Part shown: piece by piece, positions 24,050 to 30,876 of the stretch
Position numbering within the stretch: the first letter of the stretch is position 1
Layout: the number at the start of each line of letters is the position of its first letter
Source: Eggerthella timonensis
Lineage (GTDB): Bacteria; Actinomycetota; Coriobacteriia; Coriobacteriales; Eggerthellaceae
Direction: 5' to 3'
Length of the DNA: 64,000 nucleotides
NCBI RefSeq assembly: GCF_900184265.1
Contig: NZ_FXXA01000002.1
Span: 496,001-560,000, forward strand
Made by a program: the position numbers and the translations under genes
Notes under the pieces: model-generated
The model's database searches: none
What the model saw: the letters and a program-made list of their open reading frames with translations, nothing else
Told to the model about the DNA's origin: nothing

Positions 24050-24502
24050 ATGCGCGACGCGAACGACACCATCCGCAGCCTTTTGAACCTCGTCACCGAG
24101 CTCGACCGAGCATGCACGTCGCTGCTCGATTCGCAGGTGGGACTCACCCACGACGAGGCGCGCGCCCTCCTGGAATTGGACGCTTCGCAAGAGCCGTTGA
24201 GGCCCGGCGAGCTTGCGAAGCGTCTGCAATTGCAGCCCAGCGCCGTGTCGCGCATGTTGAGAAACCTCGAAGAACGAGGATTCATCGAACGACAACGAGT
24301 GGTTGCCGACGCTCGAAGCCTGACGGTGCATCTTACCGAGAAAGGATCCCAGGCTGCTATGAAGGTATCCACCCGCCTTGAAGAGTACTTCGCGGGCCTT
24401 TCGAGACAATTAGAGCTTACCTCGCTAGACGCGCTGAAGACCATCTTCTCCGATGCCGTCGGCTACACCTTGGATTTTCAGGACGCGCGGAAGGGCGCTT
24501 AA
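24050..24502 (+). CDS. MarR-family transcription regulator
   Basis: This 150-residue winged-helix protein has the MarR core: LRPGELAKRLQLQPSAVSRMLRNLEERGFIERQRVVADARSLTVHLTEKG (about residues 50-98, spread over the helix-turn-helix and wing). It lies 12 nt after fixX, so it is probably the last gene of the operon and a local regulator that responds to an aromatic or CoA-linked ligand. Its stop overlaps the stop of the convergent cyclase gene in the sequence TTAA (24499-24502). Confidence 0.85.
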   Translation: MRDANDTIRSLLNLVTELDRACTSLLDSQVGLTHDEARALLELDASQEPLRPGELAKRLQLQPSAVSRMLRNLEERGFIERQRVVADARSLTVHLTEKGSQAAMKVSTRLEEYFAGLSRQLELTSLDALKTIFSDAVGYTLDFQDARKGA

Positions 24503-25812
24503 GGTCGCGTCCGCTCGTCGTAAAACGATCGCTTGTCGTCATACATCGCGGCATCGGCCTTGGCAACCGCATCTTCCAACATGCACGGATCTATTGCATA
24601 AAACAATCCCATCGCCATCGAGCAGGCGCGATCCTCGAGCATCTTCTGCGCGAGCTCCGCCTGCGCACGAAACTCGCTTTCGAGGGAATCCAACGACACG
24701 ATCAGAAACTCGTCCCCTCCCAGCCGATACACGCGCGCACGGGGGAATGCCTCGCGCAGCACCTCGGCTGCTCTCACGAGCGCGCGGTCGCCTTCGGCAT
24801 GGCCCTTCTCGTCATTGATCGCCTTCAACCCGTTCAGATCGAGATAGGCAACGCCGAAATGGCTGCAAGGGTCCTCCTCGTCGAGTCGGCTCACATCGGC
24901 GATGTAGCGGTTGCGGTTCGCCAAGCCGGTGAGCGCATCGGTGTAGCTGAGCTTCCTGAATCGCTCACGCGCCTGATAGCGCTCCAGCTCCATGGAAAGG
25001 AAGTACGACAGGCTCTCGAAAAACGATCCACAGTGATCGAGGTGGATAGCGGCCGGATTATCAACGCCGATGGACCCGATCAGCTCGCCCTCGACAAGCA
25101 GCGGCGCGTCCACCATGGTGACGATGCCCTGGGGCGAAAGCATCGCATATTCGTTCGGGAAGGTGTCCTTGATTTCTTCCAGATCCTTCACGATGATGGT
25201 TTCTCGCTCCAAGAACATGGGCATCCACTGACGCACGTTTTCGATATCCATGTTTTGCAGCTGGTCGATCTGCGGCTCTACGCCGGGCGCGCACCACTCA
25301 TGAGTGTTATTGAAGGCTTTGCCGTCGGGCGTCACCTGGAACAGGTAGACCCGATCGGCACCCAAAAATTCGCCTATCATGCGCAGCACCGAAACGATGT
25401 CGCCCGAGAATCCGTCGATATCCTGCAGCTCCATGATGCAGCGCACGAGCAACGTCTCGAGCCCCAGTTGAGCCTTGAGACCCCGTACCTGCTCGGTTTG
25501 ATCGAACGCGATCTCGAAACGTGCAGGGCGACCGTTCCACTGGATGATCTCGTCTCTGAGCGAGTAGAATCGGTCGAACTTCTCGTTGTAGTGCTCCCAC
25601 GTGTAGAATGCATCGCTTTTCAGCAAGTGGTTCGTGCAGAATGGGCACGGCTCATCCAAACCTTGAATCACCTCGTAGCATGGGCGATCACGCCATGTGC
25701 TGCCCAACAGGCGCGCCGCCGGCTTGTTGACGTAGAGAATCTCGTGCGTCTCCATATCGGAGATGTACACGTATTCCGTCAGCGCATCGAGTATCTTGAC
25801 GAAGTTATCCAT
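24499..25812 (-). CDS. Diguanylate cyclase with PAS and GAF domains
   Basis: The 437-residue soluble protein starts with a PAS domain (LTEYVYISDMETHEILYVNKPA, about 10-110), then a GAF-like domain (about 130-265). The C-terminal GGDEF domain (about 275-437) has the intact signature GGDEF at 365-369. No RxxD inhibitory site is visible just before it, so product inhibition is probably weak. It would make cyclic di-GMP in response to a cytoplasmic signal. TATGAT ends six bases before the ATG, suggesting a leaderless mRNA. Confidence 0.9.
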   Translation of the reverse strand: MDNFVKILDALTEYVYISDMETHEILYVNKPAARLLGSTWRDRPCYEVIQGLDEPCPFCTNHLLKSDAFYTWEHYNEKFDRFYSLRDEIIQWNGRPARFEIAFDQTEQVRGLKAQLGLETLLVRCIMELQDIDGFSGDIVSVLRMIGEFLGADRVYLFQVTPDGKAFNNTHEWCAPGVEPQIDQLQNMDIENVRQWMPMFLERETIIVKDLEEIKDTFPNEYAMLSPQGIVTMVDAPLLVEGELIGSIGVDNPAAIHLDHCGSFFESLSYFLSMELERYQARERFRKLSYTDALTGLANRNRYIADVSRLDEEDPCSHFGVAYLDLNGLKAINDEKGHAEGDRALVRAAEVLREAFPRARVYRLGGDEFLIVSLDSLESEFRAQAELAQKMLEDRACSMAMGLFYAIDPCMLEDAVAKADAAMYDDKRSFYDERTRP

Positions 25813-25818
25813 TTAACC

Positions 25819-25824
25819 ATCATA
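25819..25824 (-). promoter_or_regulatory. -10 element of the diguanylate cyclase gene
   Basis: Minus-strand TATGAT, six bases, then ATG. The distance is that of a leaderless transcript and no Shine-Dalgarno sequence precedes the start codon. Confidence 0.45.
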
Positions 25825-25862
25825 CACCAGGTGCAAGCCGCGAAGAAGCAACCCTTGGAAAC

Positions 25863-25886
25863 AAAAAAGGACGGCCGCAGCCGTCC
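25863..25886 (-). terminator. Intrinsic terminator after the zinc-ribbon gene
   Basis: On the minus strand GGACGGC-tgcg-GCCGTCC is followed by six T. It ends the transcript of the gene at 25911-26060. Confidence 0.85.
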
Positions 25887-25910
25887 TTTCTTCATCGGGT
25901 AAGAGCGAGG

Positions 25911-26060
25911 TTATTTCGCAGCACCGATGCGGCAAATGGTGGTGCCGCAGTCGGGGCACTTGCCCTTCGTGATAGGCTTGCCGTTCTTGGTCAGGCTCTC
26001 GACGGGATCCTTCATCTCTTTCTTGGCCTTGCACTTCACGCAATAAGCTTCAATAGCCAT
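25911..26060 (-). CDS. DUF5679-like zinc-ribbon protein, 49 aa
   Basis: MAIEAYCVKC begins a 49-residue protein with C7/C10 and C35/C38 (CVKC and CPDC), a single zinc ribbon of the DUF5679 type. The function is unknown; these small proteins are widespread in actinobacteria. A clear terminator follows. The start at 26060 gives the complete ribbon; longer readings add no domain. Confidence 0.75.
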   Translation of the reverse strand: MAIEAYCVKCKAKKEMKDPVESLTKNGKPITKGKCPDCGTTICRIGAAK

Positions 26061-26205
26061 GGCTGCAAAAACACCTCTCTGTTCTGTACTTGAGCAGGAC
26101 GCTTCATCCCGCACCTTCGTGGCATGCTCCCAGCCGTAGCCAGCGCACACGAACCCGTATTATACGGCAGGCTGAAAATCACCTACCGGGGACGCGAGGG
26201 GGCAC

Positions 26206-29200
26206 CTATATATTCTTCAACAACTCCATAACAAAGTCGGCATTCGCCTCGAGCGTCTGCTCGTCGATGTTCTCCAGCACGTCGTCGCCTTGCGCGAAGA
26301 AGGCCGGTTTCGCGCCGTCCATGCCCACCAAGTGCATGGCTTGGTAACCCTGCTTGATAGCATAAGACGATGCGCTGTCCTTCCATTTGATCTGGGCATT
26401 GCCTACGCTCAAGCCGGTTGCCTGCGATGCCTTCTTCACGTAGCGCTTCATGCGCGACGACGTCTTCACCGTACGGTACATGCCCTCTTGCTCGATCATG
26501 CACAGATCGCCCGCACCGAGCGCATCGAGGTCGATGATGATGGAGCCGCGAAGATCCTGCTGGTGTTCGGTGAGGAATGCGCGCATGCCGCCGTTCTGAG
26601 CAAGTTCAGATCCCAGCGCGACGAACCATACTTCCGTGTTGATGTCGGGGTTGCGGAACTGGTAGATCTGCTTGAGCTCGGCAGGCACGTCGGGATCGTC
26701 GAAGTCGACCGCATCGAGCACCTCGCTCGGAGCATCTTCCATGTCGAGCTCGGCCTTCTCCATGCGGCGCGGCGAGAACGCGCCACCATGCCAGGGACGA
26801 CGCTCGTCGGGGCCGTAGCCTTCATCGTACTCGTCGACGTTGTCGTAGTCGTAAGGGCCATCGAACCCGTCGTCTTCGAACGTGCCGTACTCGTCGTTCT
26901 CATAGCCCGCGTTGTACGGATCCAACTGAGTCGTAGCAGCGGGGTCGGCCAGGCCGTCCTCACGGAAGCTCTCCCAGCCGCCGCGCTCGGCACCCACCGT
27001 ACGCGCGTCGAAGGACTCGTCCACCTCGAGCCACTCTTGCGGCGAGGGTTCCTGGTCCTTGTTCTTGCGACGAAGCCGGTCGAACAGGCGGTGCACGCGC
27101 GACTTAGGCATCTCCACGTAGCCCGGACCGGCGAACGCGCCCGTTTCGGTGAAGTTCTGATCGTACGCCGAATCATCGGCATCGTCGATGTAGATGTCCT
27201 CGGGGTCGACGTTGTCCAGCAGCTCGTCGCCGATGGGTGCGAACGTTCCCGTCGCCCCTGCCGGCACGAACGCGCCGGCTGCGCTGACGTTCGATGTTTT
27301 GCCCTCGGCGATGTCGGTACGGCTGATGGAGCCGGAAAGCGACGGAAGCATCGAGCGAAGCGAATGCTTCTTGGCAACGTCGGCTTGCTCGGGCTCGGGC
27401 GCGCGTTCGGCCGATGCCGCATCATCGGAGGATTCGTCGCCTACGCTGATCGAGGGGAGCATGGTCAGAAGGCTCTTGGCCGCGCTCTTGCCCGACGATT
27501 CCACGTCGGCCAGCGGAGCGCGCTGCTTCGGAAGCTCCGATATGGGGGTGAGGTTCGCAGCCGACACGCCGATGTCGGGAAGCACGATGGGACGGGGAGC
27601 CGCCGCCTCCGCTTGCGGACCAGCTGAGAACTCGTCGTAATGCTCGGTGACCACGTCGATGCGGCCGCTTGCGCCGATAGGGGCGCCCGTCACGTCGACC
27701 CGGTTGCCGGTGCGCTGCTCGTCGGCCTGGGCGGCGCGAGCCTCTTCCTGCACCTTGCGCGGATCGAGGAACGACGGCATGGGAACGTCGTCGATGGGAG
27801 GTATATCGCCCAGACGCAGTTCGCTCACGTCGATGGGAGGCATCGCCGTCGTGGAGTACGGATCGGCTGGCGCAGGAGCGGACTGCTGCTGTGATTCCGC
27901 GGAGATGGCCGGCACCTGCGCGGCACCCTCTTGCGCGGGCATCTCGTACACGCCCTCGGCGGCAGGAGCGGGAGCTTCCGCCGCTTCGGCTGCTGCAGGG
28001 GCTGCAGCGGCTTCGACCTCGGAAGTATGCCACTGGGGAGCTTTGACCTCGCGAGCCTCTGCACGCTCGTAAGATACTGCAGCCTCGGACGCGCGGTCGG
28101 CGGAGGAGCCCGCTTCGGCGAAGTGGCCGGCGCTCTCCTCGTCTGCGGCGTCGAGCGCGCTTGCGAACTTCGAGCGCTGAACGGGCTTGTCAGCGCGCGG
28201 CTTCTTGGCCTTCTCCTGCGCTTTCTTGAACCAATCGGGCACCCCGTCGCTCGGCTCGCTCGCCTGGGTCACGGCAGCGTACGAGGACGCAGCCATGCCA
28301 GCCGTCGCCGCAGCGAGGGCGGCTGCTTCGGCCGCAGCGCGCGCGGCCTCTTCAGCCGCAGCGGCTTCCGCGTTTGCCAGCGCTTCCTGCATCGTGTCCT
28401 CGGGAATGCTGGACAGCGCCTCGCGCGTTTCGTCGCGCAGCTCGCGGTACCCCTCGTCGGTCGGCATCGGCAGAGGCGGTTCTTTGATCTGCACGAGGTT
28501 CTGAGCGATGTCGGAAGCCGATACGCCCGTCACTGGCTTGCCGGACAGGGCGGCAACCGCCGCCTTTGCGGCGGCAAGGCGCGCTTCGGGCGTCTGCGGA
28601 GCAGGCTCGGGCGGCTTCACGCTGGCGGCCTCGTACACGAGCTGCGCCCCTTCGGGTACAAGGCCCGCCTCGCGCGCAGCGGCTTCGCCGTGAATCGCGG
28701 CATCGGAACGGGCGGACAGCTCGGCCTCGCTCACGCGACCGCGGCCGACGCGACGCGCAACTTCCATCATGACGGCCGTACCGGCGGCGTTGCAGTTCGC
28801 GGCCTCGTTGTACGAAGCCAGCTTGTGCAGCAGCGCGAACACGAGCGGCAGCGCCACCAGCACGAGCGCGATGCATGCCAGCACGTTCAACACGATGGCG
28901 GTGACGCCTTCCGCGTTGAGAAACACCACGTTGCGCACGATCAGCAGCAACGGGAGGAATACCATCGCGCCGAACGTCGCCCATTGCAGGATGGGGAGGA
29001 TCGAGAGCAGGGGGCCGTTGAGCTCGGCACGCACTTTTCCGCTGTCGTAGCGGGACACCACGATGACTTTGCGTCGGCGGGATCCGCCCGATTCCGCCGA
29101 GTAGCTGGGCTCGTACTTCGCCACCACGTTCTGGCTAACGCCGCGTGCGAAGGCGCGCGACAGCACGGGGCGATTGAACACCTCGGCAGCGAACAGCAGC

Positions 29201-29472
29201 GCGGCGATCAGCGTGACGACGATGGATGCCACGCCCACCACCGGCAGGAACAGGGCGAGGACGGTGATGACCAGCGTTGCTGCGCAGCAGATCACACGCG
29301 GAGCCTCGGCTCCGGGAGCGCCGCTGAAATCTTCGATGATGGCGGAAAGACCCGCGTCCTTCTGCATCTGCTCGGTAATGTACAACGCCGCTTGCTGCTC
29401 TTCTTCGGTTCCCGCGGGGCGAGGGCCGATTTCCTGTGATAGATATGCGACGTGATCTAGTATGTCCGGCAT
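26206..29472 (-). CDS. Membrane M28-like protein lacking metal ligands, with a large disordered insert
   Basis: The ATG at 29472 (MPDILDHVAYLSQEIGPRPAGTEEEQQAALYI) follows AAAGGC and gives 1,088 residues. The start matches M28 zinc aminopeptidases, and the C-terminal 180 residues resume that fold (EVWFVALGSELAQNGGMRAFL). Between them are hydrophobic segments (about 60-97, 156-216) and roughly 600 Ala/Glu/Pro/Asp-rich residues of low complexity. The M28 metal sites look lost: the usual H-x-D reads R141-Y-D143, the bridging aspartate aligns with C227 and the second glutamate of the E-E pair is leucine. It is probably a membrane-bound pseudo-peptidase with a binding or scaffold role. Confidence 0.6.
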   Translation of the reverse strand: MPDILDHVAYLSQEIGPRPAGTEEEQQAALYITEQMQKDAGLSAIIEDFSGAPGAEAPRVICCAATLVITVLALFLPVVGVASIVVTLIAALLFAAEVFNRPVLSRAFARGVSQNVVAKYEPSYSAESGGSRRRKVIVVSRYDSGKVRAELNGPLLSILPILQWATFGAMVFLPLLLIVRNVVFLNAEGVTAIVLNVLACIALVLVALPLVFALLHKLASYNEAANCNAAGTAVMMEVARRVGRGRVSEAELSARSDAAIHGEAAAREAGLVPEGAQLVYEAASVKPPEPAPQTPEARLAAAKAAVAALSGKPVTGVSASDIAQNLVQIKEPPLPMPTDEGYRELRDETREALSSIPEDTMQEALANAEAAAAEEAARAAAEAAALAAATAGMAASSYAAVTQASEPSDGVPDWFKKAQEKAKKPRADKPVQRSKFASALDAADEESAGHFAEAGSSADRASEAAVSYERAEAREVKAPQWHTSEVEAAAAPAAAEAAEAPAPAAEGVYEMPAQEGAAQVPAISAESQQQSAPAPADPYSTTAMPPIDVSELRLGDIPPIDDVPMPSFLDPRKVQEEARAAQADEQRTGNRVDVTGAPIGASGRIDVVTEHYDEFSAGPQAEAAAPRPIVLPDIGVSAANLTPISELPKQRAPLADVESSGKSAAKSLLTMLPSISVGDESSDDAASAERAPEPEQADVAKKHSLRSMLPSLSGSISRTDIAEGKTSNVSAAGAFVPAGATGTFAPIGDELLDNVDPEDIYIDDADDSAYDQNFTETGAFAGPGYVEMPKSRVHRLFDRLRRKNKDQEPSPQEWLEVDESFDARTVGAERGGWESFREDGLADPAATTQLDPYNAGYENDEYGTFEDDGFDGPYDYDNVDEYDEGYGPDERRPWHGGAFSPRRMEKAELDMEDAPSEVLDAVDFDDPDVPAELKQIYQFRNPDINTEVWFVALGSELAQNGGMRAFLTEHQQDLRGSIIIDLDALGAGDLCMIEQEGMYRTVKTSSRMKRYVKKASQATGLSVGNAQIKWKDSASSYAIKQGYQAMHLVGMDGAKPAFFAQGDDVLENIDEQTLEANADFVMELLKNI

Positions 29473-29526
29473 ACTCTTTTGCCTTTCGTTGGCGATTCTA
29501 CAAGGCACACATGATGCAAGTATACG

Positions 29527-30852
29527 CTATTTGCTCTCCGCACCCAAATAATCACTAATAAAAGCGTCTGCGCTGCGGGCTTGTAAACGTGCTGTTGAAT
29601 AGGCCTTTGCAACGTCAGCCGTGGCGTTTTCGAAGGCTTCGTCCACGAGGCTCGAGGGATCTTCGGGAAGCGCTTTCGCGAGCGCGGCGGCCTCGGCGTC
29701 GGCTATGTTGTACGCGTTGTTCTGAGCCGTGGCTTCTTCCTTGTTCTTAGCGAGGATCGCATCGTCCGAAGCGATGGCGTACCCGAGCGATTCCTGGCGT
29801 TTCGCCACGTAATCGACGAATTGAGTGAAATCCGCCAGCGGATACGCCACCTGGATGTCCAAGAACGCCGCATGCGCCGCATCGAAGGAAGCCAGCGCCT
29901 CGTTCGTCTTCTCTTTGGAAGCTTCCACGTTTTCCGCCGTCGTGTCGGTTACCAGCTGAGCGGCCTGACGCGCCAGGTCGTCGCCCTCGAGCACAGTCTT
30001 CCATGCGGTATCCACCTGTTCGGCAGCGCTTTGAGCTTCCGTTGCCGCATTCATGAGCAACTGCCCCTGTTCGATCAGCGAATAACGCGCGGAAATCGCG
30101 GCCACCGTCTGATTGGCGGCTTCCTTCTCGCGCGCGCCGTTCAGCTCGAGCGATACCGTGCGTGCCTTGTCGTCGGCATCCCGAAGCTTCTGCTCGACCC
30201 CTTCAAGCTGCGCTTGGATCGCAGAGCGTTGTTCTTCGCTCCCCTCCGCAAAGGGGTTGCTCACCACTTCATCGAGCTGCTGTATGGTTTCATCTGCTTC
30301 TTTGACCAGCGACAATGCATCGTCGAGCACCGCGATATGACCTTGCTGGTTCTGATAATCGCGATACAGGTACATGCCGCCGGCCCCCAGCAGACCGACG
30401 CTCACCACCACGATCACCGCAATAGCGAGCCATTTGCTCAAGCGGCGGCGAGCTTTTCTGCGGGCGATCTCCTCTTCGGGGGAGCGCTTGGGCTTCGCCG
30501 GAACCGTCGCAAGGGACGTTGAAGGGGGTTTTTCCGATTGAGTCGCTGGACGCGACGCCGAAGGGAGGGCTCCTATCTTCGATGTGGTTGCGCTGTCGTC
30601 AACCGAGACGAAGTCGCCGGTCGAAAGCGGCAACCCGCGCTCCTTCGTCGGCGTGGGGGCCGGCTTCTTGTGCCTTCCCGGCAACGTGAACAGCGAGATG
30701 CGCCCCGGTCCGTGCTTCTGCACGTCGTTCACGTCACCGTCGAGCGCGTTCTTCGCAGCGTCCAGCACGCTGAACGATATCTCGTTCGACGTGCCGCGCG
30801 TATGCTTCTTGATGTGCGCTGCGCGCGTTATTTTATCTTCCCGCTTGCCCAT
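29527..30852 (-). CDS. Single-pass membrane protein with long coiled coil, unknown function
   Basis: The 441-residue protein has a basic, Pro/Ser-rich cytoplasmic part (1-135), one TM helix at about 141-162 preceded by a run of Arg/Lys, and an extracytoplasmic helical region of about 275 residues rich in Ala, Glu and Gln (coiled-coil or spectrin-like). No enzymatic motif is visible. It is followed on the same strand by the M28-like gene 55 nt away, so the two surface proteins may act together. I cannot assign a function. Confidence 0.6.
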   Translation of the reverse strand: MGKREDKITRAAHIKKHTRGTSNEISFSVLDAAKNALDGDVNDVQKHGPGRISLFTLPGRHKKPAPTPTKERGLPLSTGDFVSVDDSATTSKIGALPSASRPATQSEKPPSTSLATVPAKPKRSPEEEIARRKARRRLSKWLAIAVIVVVSVGLLGAGGMYLYRDYQNQQGHIAVLDDALSLVKEADETIQQLDEVVSNPFAEGSEEQRSAIQAQLEGVEQKLRDADDKARTVSLELNGAREKEAANQTVAAISARYSLIEQGQLLMNAATEAQSAAEQVDTAWKTVLEGDDLARQAAQLVTDTTAENVEASKEKTNEALASFDAAHAAFLDIQVAYPLADFTQFVDYVAKRQESLGYAIASDDAILAKNKEEATAQNNAYNIADAEAAALAKALPEDPSSLVDEAFENATADVAKAYSTARLQARSADAFISDYLGAESK

Positions 30853-30876
30853 GCGTACCTGTCGGATCGCCTCGCG

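Noticed and set aside
12978-24502. Assignment of the operon as a carnitine (cai) operon
   Set aside because: The CoA enzymes and fixABCX fit, but the carrier is MFS rather than BCCT, the crotonase active site is altered and MaoC genes are present. Substrate cannot be claimed.
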